Below, piece after piece: positions 30,520-39,079 of a stretch of 40,392 nt of DNA. The DNA lies in the NCBI RefSeq assembly GCF_000262465.1, contig NZ_CM001489.1:6155996-6196387 (forward strand). Direction: 5' to 3'. A program made the position numbers and the translations under genes. Position 1 is the stretch's first letter; every line of letters begins with the position of its first letter. The DNA comes from Frankia sp. QA3 (GTDB lineage: Bacteria; Actinomycetota; Actinomycetes; Frankiales; Frankiaceae). The notes beneath the pieces were generated by a model that ran no database searches, was not told the origin of the DNA, and worked only from the letters and a program-made list of their open reading frames with translations.

Positions 30520-31242
30520 TCAGCCGATCCGGACGGCGCGGTCGCTGCGGGCCTCGGAGCGGGCCTCGGAGCGAGTCTCGGATCGGGTCTCGCTGTGCGC
30601 CTCGGAGCGGGCGGTGGGGAGGGCCACCTCGGCGAGGTCCGCGCGGCGGCCGGGGTGCTCCGCGGCGCTTGCGGTGACGGCGGCGCCGGTCCGGACCGGG
30701 GCCCCTGTGCGGCGCGTCGGGGAGCCCGTGCGGGCGGGCGCGACGCCGGCGCCGACCGGGCGGTCCGGGCCGGTCCAGCCGCCATGCCCGCGGATGCCGA
30801 GGGCCTCCTGCGCCCCGGAACCGGTGAGGGTCGCGAGGAGATGGTCGAACAGGTAGGCGGCGGCGGTCGGCCGCAGCAGGCCCGCCTCGTGGCGCGACCA
30901 GCCCCACGCTCGGGCGCCGTCGACGACGAGTTCCTGGTCCGGCCCGCCGTCCCCGGGGAAGGCCAGCCGTGCCTCGGCGGGCGGCGGCGGGCCGTCCAGG
31001 GGGCGGTGGACCCACAGTTGCAGTGCCTCCTCGGGGCACCATCCCTCATCCCGGACGGCTACCTGCCACGCTGCCCGACCGGGCCGGTACACGGCGAGCC
31101 GGACGGACGTGCCCCGGCAGCGGAAGTGCAGGCCGACACCGTCCGGGCGGACGCCTCGTATCTCAACCGGCACCGCGGAGTTGCCCGGGCAGACGAGGTA
31201 TCCCTCGTCCCGCAGACGGGCCATCCACGCCTTGAAGGACAC
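30520..31242 (-). CDS. Hypothetical protein with Ser/Arg repeat tail
   Basis: About 240 residues from GTG 31242 (or ATG 31224). The first 150 residues look folded (FKAWMARLRDEGYLVCPGN, VGLHFRCRGTSVRLAVYRPG, TAAAYLFDHLLATL), the rest is low-complexity, ending in a degenerate tetrapeptide array (SEAR, SETR, SEAH) from 12-bp repeats near 30540-30610. I do not recognise a family. It stands alone between the tRNA and a long gene-free region. Confidence 0.6.
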   Translation of the reverse strand: MSFKAWMARLRDEGYLVCPGNSAVPVEIRGVRPDGVGLHFRCRGTSVRLAVYRPGRAAWQVAVRDEGWCPEEALQLWVHRPLDGPPPPAEARLAFPGDGGPDQELVVDGARAWGWSRHEAGLLRPTAAAYLFDHLLATLTGSGAQEALGIRGHGGWTGPDRPVGAGVAPARTGSPTRRTGAPVRTGAAVTASAAEHPGRRADLAEVALPTARSEAHSETRSETRSEARSEARSDRAVRIG

Positions 31243-32388
31243 GGCGGATGCTGCCTTCCTGGTCGATACGCATGTCGGGGAACTCCCGCCGGAGGCTCGG
31301 CGATCTGACCGCCGGACCTGGCCGGCATCGCACGCGGCACGCCACCGCGGCCGGATGCCGGCGCCGACAGCGGTACGTCGCGGAACCCTCGGGGGCATCG
31401 GCGAGCGCCGGATGCCCGCGATCAGCGGGAGATGACGGAGCGGTGCATCGCGCCACGTCCAGCGGAGGTGGCGATCCGAGGAAACTGCCGGCTCGTTTCG
31501 GGCCGGTGACCGGGACGACGGACGATCAGCGGGGGCTGGCCCGCCGGTCAGGATGGTCTCGCGCCCAGGTTCGATGCACCGAACTCCGAGGCCCCTCGCA
31601 CCCGGGCCAGCCCCGAAACTATCGGGGCGACCGGCTCGTCACGCTGGCGGCGAACCTCAGTGGGCGCGAGGGCTGGGACAACACGGACAGCCCCCGGGAC
31701 GACAGACCACTCGCCACGCCCGGTGAGGGGCGGCGCCGTGCTGCAAGCGGAGCGTCACCTCTCCATTATGCATGGGGGCCGAGACGGGTGCCGGTCCGCG
31801 GACGCCCGGCGGGCCTGCCCGGGGCGGCGTGGACGCGGTCGGGCGGGATGGCCCGTGGGGCGTTCGGGGCATCTCCCGTCGGCTCTCCCGTAACAGCTCC
31901 CGTGGGGTATCCCGTCGCCCCGGCGGTGAGCGGCCGGGTGGTGGGCAGCGTCGCGGGCGCCCGGCCGTCCGCGCAGTTCCGACGGGTGCCGTCGGGCGGG
32001 TGACCCGGCGGCCGGCCGGGCGGTCGGGGGTGCGGCGCGGCCGGGTGCCCGGCGGACCGGGCCGGGCCGGTGGCCGCGGTGGATCGGGCCGACCGATCGC
32101 GCGGCCGGCCTCGGCGGGGCGGCTCCCCCATGCCAGCCTGGCAAGGCGACCGGCGTTTGGCGCCTGCCCTGCGGCCACTGCGTCCGGCGGGATCCGCGCC
32201 TGTCGACCGAATGGCCCGACCGGGAGTACCGGGTTGGCGGTGCTGCCCCGTGGGCATCGGATCTGGTGGGGCTCGATCGGGCGGTAGCGGGCGGTGTTGT
32301 GTAGCCCAGAGGTGGATCGGTCCTGGCCTTCCCGGGAATCACGACGGCGCAGACGTCCAGTCCGAACGGGGAGGACGGTGAGACAGCC
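31243..32388. other. Gene-free stretch of about 1.1 kb
   Basis: No supported gene on either strand. Long open frames exist (one on the minus strand runs into the next gene's antisense) but have no family signal or ribosome sites. The phrase GASPVGSPVTAPVGYPVAP in one plus-strand frame near 31870 is low-complexity and is not called. It could hold decayed genes. Confidence 0.5.
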
Positions 32389-33813
32389 GTGATCTTCGAC
32401 ACTCGTGTGGACGCAGGCAGGCAGCTCGGCGCGCGGTTGGCGCACCTGCGCGGCCAGGACGTCGTCGTCGTGGGGCTGCCCCGCGGCGGGGTCCCGGTCG
32501 GGTTCGAGGTGGCGCGAGCACTGGGTGCGCCGCTGGACGTGATCCTCGTCCGCAAGATCGGTGTGCCGTTCCAGCCCGAGCTCGCCATGGGCGCGATCGC
32601 GGAGGGCGGGGTGCGGGTCGTCAACGAGGAGACCCTGCGGCTGGCCCATGTCGGTCCAGAAGGGTTCGCCGAGGTCGAGGCGCGGGAGGCGGTGGAGCTG
32701 GAGCGGCGCGCCCACCGCTTCCGGGACGGCCGGCCGCGGATCCCCCTCGCTGGCCGCACGGTGATCATCGTCGACGACGGGATCGCGACCGGCTCGACGG
32801 CGCTGGCCGCCTGCCAGGCCGTCCGGGCCCAGGGCGCGGACCGGGTCGTGCTGGCCGCGCCCGTCGCCGCCCGCGACCGCATCGACCGGCTGCGCCAGCA
32901 GGCCGACGAGGTGATCTGCGTCCAGGCGCCGGCGAGCTTCTTCGGCATCGGCGAGTTCTACGCCGACTTCGATCAGACACCGGACGAGGAGGTCACCGAC
33001 CTGCTGCGCCGGGCTGCCGCCCGCCGGGTGGAGGGCGCAACCGGGACAGGTGATGCGGACGAGGTGGAGGCTGCCCGCGCGGGGGGAGCGCGCGCGGGGA
33101 GTGCTGCACGCGACGGCGGGGGCCCCGGGGCCGGCCGGGTCGTGGAGGTGGCGATTCCCGCGGATCGGGTCCGGCTCGCCGGGTGGCTGAGTGTGCCCCC
33201 GCAGCCGGGCGGGGTGGTCGTCTTCGCGCACGGCAGTGGCAGCAGCCGCAGCAGCCCGCGCAACCGGTTCGTCGCCGACACTCTGGCGTCCGCCGGGCTC
33301 GCCACGCTGCTGTTCGATCTGCTCACCCCGGACGAGGAGCGCGACGTCGGGAACGTGTTCGACATCGGGCTGCTCGCCCGGCGGCTGCTGGCCGCGACCG
33401 CCTGGCTGCGGGAGGTGCCCGCGACCGCTGCCCTACCGCTGGGCTACTTCGGCGCGAGCACGGGCGCCGCGGCGGCGCTGGCGGCAGCCGCCGAGGCCGC
33501 CTCGGAAGCCGCCCCCGACATCGCCGACGTCACCGCCGTCGTCTCCCGAGGCGGGCGGCCGGACCTGGCCTGGGAGGTGCTGCCGGCGGTGCGGGCGCCG
33601 ACCCTGCTCGTCGTCGGCGGGCTCGATGAGCAGGTCCTCGAGCTGAACCGGCGCGCGCAAGAGCGGCTCACCGGCTGCGAGAGCCGGCTGGAGATCGTGC
33701 CGGGCGCGACCCACCTGTTCGGCGAGCCGGGCGCGCTGGAACGGGTGGCCGCGCTCGCCCGGGACTGGTTCGTCGACCACCTGACGCTGCTGGGCCATGC
33801 GCACCGGGCCTGA
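32389..33813 (+). CDS. Fusion of phosphoribosyltransferase and dienelactone-hydrolase-like domains
   Basis: 474 residues. N-terminal type I phosphoribosyltransferase domain (about 1-215) with the PRPP loop VIIVDDGIATGSTA. A Gly/Ala-rich linker leads to an alpha/beta hydrolase (about 250-470) with nucleophile elbow GYFGASTGA, acid in GGLDEQV and His in PGATHLFGEPG. This fusion is widespread in actinobacteria; its reaction is not established to my knowledge. GTG 32389 is preceded by GGTGAG. The last 13 codons lie in a segment repeated just past the stop (33822-33858). The CBS-domain gene follows. Confidence 0.88.
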   Translation: MIFDTRVDAGRQLGARLAHLRGQDVVVVGLPRGGVPVGFEVARALGAPLDVILVRKIGVPFQPELAMGAIAEGGVRVVNEETLRLAHVGPEGFAEVEAREAVELERRAHRFRDGRPRIPLAGRTVIIVDDGIATGSTALAACQAVRAQGADRVVLAAPVAARDRIDRLRQQADEVICVQAPASFFGIGEFYADFDQTPDEEVTDLLRRAAARRVEGATGTGDADEVEAARAGGARAGSAARDGGGPGAGRVVEVAIPADRVRLAGWLSVPPQPGGVVVFAHGSGSSRSSPRNRFVADTLASAGLATLLFDLLTPDEERDVGNVFDIGLLARRLLAATAWLREVPATAALPLGYFGASTGAAAALAAAAEAASEAAPDIADVTAVVSRGGRPDLAWEVLPAVRAPTLLVVGGLDEQVLELNRRAQERLTGCESRLEIVPGATHLFGEPGALERVAALARDWFVDHLTLLGHAHRA

Positions 33814-33858
33814 CCGACCTTGTTCGTCGACCGCCTGACGCTGCTGGGCCATGCGCAC
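33768..33858. repeat. 37-bp direct repeat, period 54, spanning the stop codon
   Basis: 33768-33804 and 33822-33858 differ at one base. The first copy encodes FVDHLTLLGHAH at the end of the fusion protein; the second repeats it in the same frame after the TGA. Confidence 0.9.
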
Positions 33859-34005
33859 AGCGCCCGACCAGCCCGCCCGGAGGCTGAATTCCCGCCCGGA
33901 TCCGGCGCTCTGCGTTATCGGGTGCGTGCTCCTCGAAACGAGGGGAACGACGTCGGTGGAGCGCATGGCCCACCCGGGGCGGGGCGACGGGCGGAGGGGG
34001 CAGGA

Positions 34006-34800
34006 ATGGCCTACATCGGTTCGGTAGTCAGCGGGCCGCCGGTGACCGTGGCGAGATCCACCACGATCAGCGAGGCGGCTCGGGAGATGGGGCGAACGGG
34101 GGTCGGCGCACTGCTCGTCGTCGACGGCGATCGGCAGGTCGGCGATCGGCAGGTCGGCGATCGGCTGGTCGGCATCGTGACCGACCGTGACATCGTCCTG
34201 CGGGGGGTGGCACGGGGGATCGGGCCGGACGGCCGGATCGACGCGCTGATGACCACCGAGGTGATCACCGTGCCCGCCGGCATGGGCGTCGAACGGGCCT
34301 ACGAGATCTTCCGTGACCACGCGATCCGACGGCTGCCCGTCCTCGACGGTCGGCGCATCGTCGGCATGGTCTCCATCGACGATCTGCTGATCCGCAGCGA
34401 GCGGGAGATCGCCGACCTGGTGCATCCGCTGCGCGATGAGACGTTCGCCCCGCACCGAGAGGCGGCAGCGCCCGTCGTGACGGGACGGGTCACGGCCATG
34501 ACGGCCACCGCCACCGCGGCCGGGGTTACGGCGATGGCGGTCCGCATGGCCGGTTTCGCCGCGCCCGCCCGCCGGCGCACCCCGCTGCACGCCCACCCCG
34601 GCGACACCCTGGTGGTCCACAGCCACATCCCCAGGACGCCGGACCGGCTCGGGGAGATCTGCGAGGTGCGGACGGATGCGGGCGACCCGCCGTTCGCCGT
34701 GCGTTGGTCCGACACCGGGCACGTCAGCTTCGTGTACCCCGGCCCGGACGCGGAGGTCCGCCGCGGCGGCGGGAGGGCGGCCGCGGGCCGCGCGCACTGA
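34006..34800 (+). CDS. CBS-domain pair with C-terminal DUF1918
   Basis: 264 residues. Two CBS domains (about 5-140; VGIVTDRDIVLRGVARG and HAIRRLPVLDGRRIVGMVSI) bind adenosyl ligands and act as energy sensors. A short hydrophobic/Ala-rich segment leads to a DUF1918 domain (about 195-250: PGDTLVVHS...FAVRWSDTGHVSFVYPGPD), a small SH3-like module found in actinobacteria. ATG 34006 has GGAGGGGG before it. An in-frame 15-bp triplication (34126-34170) inserts GDRQV units in the first CBS domain just before LVGIVTDRD. It follows the PRTase-hydrolase fusion, a pairing typical of stress or dormancy gene sets in actinobacteria. Confidence 0.88.
   Translation: MAYIGSVVSGPPVTVARSTTISEAAREMGRTGVGALLVVDGDRQVGDRQVGDRLVGIVTDRDIVLRGVARGIGPDGRIDALMTTEVITVPAGMGVERAYEIFRDHAIRRLPVLDGRRIVGMVSIDDLLIRSEREIADLVHPLRDETFAPHREAAAPVVTGRVTAMTATATAAGVTAMAVRMAGFAAPARRRTPLHAHPGDTLVVHSHIPRTPDRLGEICEVRTDAGDPPFAVRWSDTGHVSFVYPGPDAEVRRGGGRAAAGRAH
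34126..34170. repeat. 15-bp in-frame triplication in a CBS domain
   Basis: GGCGATCGGCAGGTC twice, then one copy with a single change (CTGGTC), at 34126, 34141 and 34156. Confidence 0.92.
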
Positions 34801-34820
34801 CGGCGGGGCCGGCACCGCCG
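34801..34820. terminator. Candidate hairpin between convergent genes
   Basis: CGGCGG (34801-34806) pairs with CCGCCG (34815-34820) in the 24-base gap between the ends of the CBS-domain and modC genes. There is no T-tract. Confidence 0.35.
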
Positions 34821-34824
34821 CAGG

Positions 34825-35571
34825 TCAGGCCTGGGCCACCCGGCCGGCCTCGAGGGCGATCGTGCGGTCGGCGAGGACCTCGGCGTCGGTCGGGTCGTGC
34901 GTGACGATGAGCACGGGGGCGGACAGCGTCGGCAGGACCGTGCGCAGGAACGTGCGGACCTCCCCCCGGGTGGTGCTGTCCAGCGCGGCGAGCGGCTCGT
35001 CGAGCAGCAGCAGGCGGGGCTCCGTGGCCAGCGCGCGGGCCAACGCCACCCGCTGGCCCTGGCCGCCGGACAGCGCACCGGGCCGGCGGTCGCCGAGCTC
35101 GCCGATCCCGAACCGCTCCAGCCATGAGTCCGCCCGGTCGCGGGCGTGCCGGCGGCCCTGGCCGAGGCGGGCCCGTAGGCCGAACGCCACGTTGTCGCGG
35201 GCGCGCAGGTGCGGGAACAGCAGGTAGTCCTGGAACACGACGCCGACGGGACGGCGCTCGGACGGGACGAAACGGCGTTGAGCGGGGTCGTCGAGGACCT
35301 GCCCGGCCAGCGTGATCCGCCCCTCGTCGAGCGGGAGCAGCCCGGCCAGCGTGCGCAGCAGGGTGCTCTTGCCGGCGCCGCTGCGGCCGAGGACGGCGAC
35401 CGTCTCCCCCTGGGCGACGTGGAGGTCGACGGCCAGGACGAACTGGCCGCGGCGCACCGTCACCCGGGCGTCGAGGCCGCCCGCCGCCGTCCCCGACTCC
35501 GGCTCCATCCCCATCCCCATCCCCGTCTCCGGCAGCCCGGTGTGCGCGGTCCTGGGTATGCCGGCGGTCAT
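34825..35571 (-). CDS. modC: Molybdate ABC transporter ATP-binding protein, short form
   Basis: 248 residues. Walker A GRSGAGKST, Q loop VFQDYLLFPHL, signature LSGGQGQRVAL, Walker B LLLLDEPLAALD and switch His in VTHDPTDAE are all present. It powers the ModB permease, whose gene is 52 bases upstream. It ends shortly after the ATPase core, so the C-terminal TOBE/Mop domain of E. coli-type ModC is absent; the separate TOBE protein at 36798 may take its sensing role. ATG 35571 has a GAGGGAGG ribosome site. The assignment to molybdate depends on the neighbours. Confidence 0.85.
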   Translation of the reverse strand: MTAGIPRTAHTGLPETGMGMGMEPESGTAAGGLDARVTVRRGQFVLAVDLHVAQGETVAVLGRSGAGKSTLLRTLAGLLPLDEGRITLAGQVLDDPAQRRFVPSERRPVGVVFQDYLLFPHLRARDNVAFGLRARLGQGRRHARDRADSWLERFGIGELGDRRPGALSGGQGQRVALARALATEPRLLLLDEPLAALDSTTRGEVRTFLRTVLPTLSAPVLIVTHDPTDAEVLADRTIALEAGRVAQA

Positions 35572-35623
35572 GGGCGGCCTCCCTCGGGGGCGGCGGCGTT
35601 CGGTGTCCGGGGAACTCCGGCGG

Positions 35624-36676
35624 TCAACGGGTGCCTTCCTCGGGGCCGACGGTGAGCGGGGTCTCGCGGGACGCCCGACCCCGCAGCAGCCGCCGGACGC
35701 CCGGGAACCAGCGCGCGCGCAGCGCTGCCAGCACCGCGACGCAGACGGCCAGCAGGACGAGGGACAGCGCGATGGCGGCATCCGAGTCCGTCTCCAGGGC
35801 CAGGTAGACGGCCAGCGGCATCGTCGTGGTGCTGCCGGGGAAGTTACCGGCGAAGGTGATCGTCGCACCGAACTCGCCGAGCGCGCGGGCCCAGCACAGC
35901 GCGGCACCGGCGGCGACGGCGGGCGCGACCAGCGGGACGGTCACCCGGCGAAACGTCGTCCAGGGGCCTGCCCCGAGGGTGGCGGCGGCGTCCTCGAAGC
36001 GGCGATCGGCGCTGTTCAGCGCGCCCTCCACCGAGACGATGAGGAAGGGCATCGCCACGAAGGTCTGCGCGACCACCACCCCGGCGGTGGTGAAGGGCAG
36101 GGTGATCCCGAACCAGGCGTCCAGGTGCTGCCCGACGATGCCGCGCCGGCCCAGCGCCAGCAGCAGCGCCACGCCACCGACGACGGGCGGCAGCACCAGC
36201 GGCAGCGTGACCAGCGCACGCAGCAGGGACCGCCCCGGGAACCTGGTCCGGGCGAGCAGCCAGGCGAGCGGAATGCCGAACACCAGCGACAGCGCCGTCG
36301 CCGCGGTGGCGGTCTCTAACGAGAGGAACAGTGCCTCGCGGACGTCGTGCTCGGTGATCAGATCGGGCAGCCCGGACCAGGGAGCCCGGACGAGCAGGCC
36401 GACGAGCGGCAGGAGCAGGAACAACGCCGCGATCACGCCCGGCACCCACAGCGCCCACGGCGCCCGGCGGCGGGTCTCCCGGCGGGCCGTGCGGCCCGAC
36501 GGCCGGATGCGGGGTCGTCGGGCCGGGCCGCGAGCCGGCAGGGTGTCGTGGCCGTCCGGTGCGTCCGCGGGGCCGCGCCCCGATCGGTTCCGCGAGCGGA
36601 AGGACAGCCGGGAACCGGTCACGGCCCGCTGCGCCGGGGCGGTCCACGGGAGCGGGGTACCACCTGGGCTCGTCAT
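35624..36676 (-). CDS. modB: Molybdate ABC transporter permease
   Basis: 350 residues. After a basic N-terminal extension of about 75 residues come the six membrane helices of ModB/CysT-type permeases, with GIPLAWLLARTRFPG, LPLVLPPVVGGVALL and the EAA loop EDAAATLGAGPWTTFRRVTVPL that contacts the ATPase; WARALGEFGATITFAGN is a ModB hallmark. It moves molybdate (or tungstate) through the membrane. A binding protein gene (modA), usually just upstream, is not present: only 121 bases separate this gene from the TOBE regulator. Confidence 0.9.
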   Translation of the reverse strand: MTSPGGTPLPWTAPAQRAVTGSRLSFRSRNRSGRGPADAPDGHDTLPARGPARRPRIRPSGRTARRETRRRAPWALWVPGVIAALFLLLPLVGLLVRAPWSGLPDLITEHDVREALFLSLETATAATALSLVFGIPLAWLLARTRFPGRSLLRALVTLPLVLPPVVGGVALLLALGRRGIVGQHLDAWFGITLPFTTAGVVVAQTFVAMPFLIVSVEGALNSADRRFEDAAATLGAGPWTTFRRVTVPLVAPAVAAGAALCWARALGEFGATITFAGNFPGSTTTMPLAVYLALETDSDAAIALSLVLLAVCVAVLAALRARWFPGVRRLLRGRASRETPLTVGPEEGTR

Positions 36677-36727
36677 CGCCGGCGCGGATCCCTCTCACTG
36701 GGGTGACACGGGTGATGGTTGCGGACC

Positions 36728-36774
36728 GGGTGATCCGCTGTGGCGAGGGTGATCCGCTGCGGAGTGGGTGATCC
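36728..36774. repeat. 19-bp-period repeat before modB
   Basis: GGGTGATCCGCTG at 36728 and 36747 and GGGTGATCC at 36766, in the gap where modA would be expected. Confidence 0.8.
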
Positions 36775-36797
36775 CCGGGACCCGGACCGCGGGCCGG

Positions 36798-37205
36798 TCA
36801 GCGGCGGTCGGGCATCTCGATGACGACGTTGGTCGACTTCACCGCGCCGACGGCGAGGACGCCGGGTTCGAGGCCGAGTTCGTCGGCGGCCTCCCGGCTC
36901 ATCAGGGAGACCAGCCGGTGCGGCCCGGCCTGGATCTCGACCTGGGCCATCACCGTGTCCCGCGTGACCCGGGTGATGATCCCGGGGAAGCGGTTGCGGG
37001 CCGACTCGGCGACGACGGGGGTCGCCGCGCTTGTCTGGTCTCCTGCCATATCCTTGGCGAACTCGGCCAGGTTGGCACCCTCGATCGCCCTGCGACCGGC
37101 GTCGTCCAGCACGGTAGGCAGTCGGCCGCTGTCCGCCCATCGGCGGATGGTGTCGTCGCTGACACCGAGCAGCGTTGCCGCCTCACTGATCCGGAATCTC
37201 GGCAT
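36798..37205 (-). CDS. MerR-type helix-turn-helix plus TOBE/Mop molybdate-binding protein
   Basis: 135 residues. An N-terminal excisionase/MerR-type helix-turn-helix (FRISEAATLLGVSDDTIRRW) is joined to a C-terminal TOBE/Mop domain (NRFPGIITRVTRDTVMAQVE, then SLMSREAADELGLEPG and VKSTNVVIE) that binds molybdate or tungstate oxyanions. It is a small molybdate-dependent regulator typical of actinobacteria and probably controls the mod genes that follow on the same strand. The ATG has no ribosome site; TATCAT seven bases upstream suggests a leaderless transcript. Confidence 0.9.
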   Translation of the reverse strand: MPRFRISEAATLLGVSDDTIRRWADSGRLPTVLDDAGRRAIEGANLAEFAKDMAGDQTSAATPVVAESARNRFPGIITRVTRDTVMAQVEIQAGPHRLVSLMSREAADELGLEPGVLAVGAVKSTNVVIEMPDRR

Positions 37206-37212
37206 GCTTGTG

Positions 37213-37218
37213 ATGATA
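37213..37218 (-). promoter_or_regulatory. Candidate -10 box for a leaderless transcript of the TOBE regulator
   Basis: TATCAT on the minus strand ends seven bases before ATG 37205, so transcription would start at the ATG. The surrounding 60 bases are AT-rich for this genome. Confidence 0.5.
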
Positions 37219-37442
37219 ACCCCGCAGGTTCGGCAAGTTCGGAGTAGTTAACCCGATTTTGCGGTGATTTCGGCGGTGTATCGTCCGCCTGCGCGGAGCT
37301 TGTCCGGTGGGGCGGGATCGGCCCGATCGTGGCCTCCGCCGGCCCGTCGCCGGCGGGATGGCCGGTTGGCGCCCAAGCATCCGCCCCGACGGGGCACCAT
37401 GCGGATGTTGCCCGTCCGCCGACTGCCGTCCCTGGAGCGCCC

Positions 37443-37958
37443 GTGACGCCGTCCGCTCGCCCGTCCGCCCCCGCCAGCACCGCCAGCACCGCCAGCGGCC
37501 CGGCCCTCGATCCCACGGAGCCGGCCGCGGCGCCGGTGCGGATCAACGTCCGCGCGCTGCTCGTCGAGGGCGACCGGATCCTGCTCGCCAACGAACGCGG
37601 CCAGACGTGGTTCCACCTGCCCGGTGGCCAGGTCGACGCCGGGGAGACGGTGCAGGGGGCGTTGCGCCGCCTGCTCGACGAGCAGGCGGGTATCGAGCCC
37701 GATCATCTGGCGTTCGCCGGCTGTATCGAGGGATCCGCGACCGAGCGGGACGAGCGGGTCGGCGTGCTTGACGTCGTCTTCGCGGCAGACCGGTCCCGGG
37801 CCGCGGAGTTCGGTAGCCGGCTCGACGACCTGGACATCGTCTCGGTATCCCTCGCGAGCCTCCCCGACCTGCAGCTACGCCCCGCCACCCTGCGCCAGCT
37901 CATCCCCGAGTGGCTGCTGCACGCCCGGCCGGCCTGGTACGGGGCGAGCGGCCGCTGA
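37443..37958 (+). CDS. Nudix-fold protein with an incomplete Nudix box
   Basis: 171 residues from GTG 37443 (GGAG six bases before); an in-frame GTG at 37329 lacks a ribosome site. After 30 low-complexity residues the Nudix fold begins (INVRALLVEGDRILLANERG). The Nudix box should read G-x5-E-x7-REUxEExGU; here it is GQVDAGE...RLLDEQAGI, so the Glu of RE is Leu and the last Glu is Gln. Two of the metal-binding Glu residues are therefore missing, and pyrophosphohydrolase activity is doubtful. Binding or regulatory roles are known for such relatives. The WFHLPGGQVDAGE region is otherwise intact. Confidence 0.8.
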   Translation: MTPSARPSAPASTASTASGPALDPTEPAAAPVRINVRALLVEGDRILLANERGQTWFHLPGGQVDAGETVQGALRRLLDEQAGIEPDHLAFAGCIEGSATERDERVGVLDVVFAADRSRAAEFGSRLDDLDIVSVSLASLPDLQLRPATLRQLIPEWLLHARPAWYGASGR

Positions 37959-38088
37959 CCGCCGAGGCGCTGTTGACCTCAATCCGACTTCAGGTTTTAG
38001 CCTTCGGCCACGGGCTGGCGCCGGACCGGCATGGGCGTCGCGCGGCCCCCGGCCACCCGGACCAAGACCGCGACCTGGAGGACAGATC

Positions 38089-39069
38089 ATGTACGCAGTC
38101 CGGCTGCACGAGTTCGGCCCGGCGAGCAACCTCCGCTACGAGGAGGTCGACGACCCGGTGCCGGCGGCCGGCCAGGTGCGCGTCGCGGTGGCCGCGGCCG
38201 GCGTCCACCTGATCGACACCACCCTGCGGCAGGGCTGGACCGGCGGACTGTTCCAGCGCCCCGAGCTGCCGACCATCCCCGGCCGGGAGGTCGCCGGCAC
38301 GATCGACGCCGTCGGGGCGGGCGTCGACGAGGAATGGCTCGGCCGGCGGGTCGTCGCCCATCTAGGCCTGACCGGCCAGGGCTACGCCCAGCTCGCCGTC
38401 CGTGAGATCGACAACGTCCATCCCATCCCGGCTGGCCTCGACGCGCCCGCCGCCGTGGCGATGATCGGCACCGGTCGCACCGCGATCGGCATCCTCGACG
38501 TCGCCGAGCTGACCGGGCAGGACGTCGTGCTGATCACCGCCGCGGCCGGCGGCATCGGCAGCCTGCTCGTCCAGGCGGCCCGCGGCGTCGGGGCGGTCGT
38601 CGTCGCCGTCGCCGGGGGCGCCGCGAAGGTCGCCGCGGCGCGCCGCCTCGGTGCTGACATCGCCGTCGACTACACCCTTCCCGACTGGCCGGACGCCGTC
38701 CGCGCCGCCCTCGACGGCCGCCCCGTGACCGTGACGCTGGACGGGGTGGGCGGCGCCGCCGGCCGCGCCGCCCTGGAACTGACCGGGCCGGTCGGCCGCT
38801 ACTACACGTTCGGCTGGTCGGCCGGGTCGCCCACCGTCATCACCACCGAGGACGTGACGGAACGCGGGCTGCTGGTCGCCTCCGTCCTCGGGCCGCGGAT
38901 GTTCCGCCGGCCCGGGGGACTGGCGGCGTTGGAGGAGGCCGCGCTCGCCGCCGCGGCCGCCGGCACCCTGGTGCCAGCGGTGCAGACCTTCCCGCTGGCC
39001 GCGGCCGCGGCCGCGCACGCGGCCCTGGAGAGCCGCGCGACCACTGGCAAGGTCGTCCTGCTCCCCTGA
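38089..39069 (+). CDS. Quinone oxidoreductase-type medium-chain dehydrogenase/reductase
   Basis: 326 residues. GroES-like N-terminal domain (YAVRLHEFGPASNLRYEEVD, IPGREVAGTIDAVG) followed by a Rossmann domain with the NADPH motif TAAAGGIGSLLVQAARG. The catalytic-zinc Cys and His of alcohol dehydrogenases are absent, which places it with the zeta-crystallin/quinone reductase group that reduces quinones or enones with NADPH. ATG 38089 has GGAGGA six bases before it. It stands downstream of the Nudix-type gene with a 130-base gap. Confidence 0.9.
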   Translation: MYAVRLHEFGPASNLRYEEVDDPVPAAGQVRVAVAAAGVHLIDTTLRQGWTGGLFQRPELPTIPGREVAGTIDAVGAGVDEEWLGRRVVAHLGLTGQGYAQLAVREIDNVHPIPAGLDAPAAVAMIGTGRTAIGILDVAELTGQDVVLITAAAGGIGSLLVQAARGVGAVVVAVAGGAAKVAAARRLGADIAVDYTLPDWPDAVRAALDGRPVTVTLDGVGGAAGRAALELTGPVGRYYTFGWSAGSPTVITTEDVTERGLLVASVLGPRMFRRPGGLAALEEAALAAAAAGTLVPAVQTFPLAAAAAAHAALESRATTGKVVLLP

Positions 39070-39079
39070 GCCTCAGGAG

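Noticed and set aside
31657..33231. Long minus-strand open frame reaching into the gene-free 31-32 kb region
   Set aside because: No domain signal, no ribosome site, and half of it is antisense to the PRTase-hydrolase fusion.
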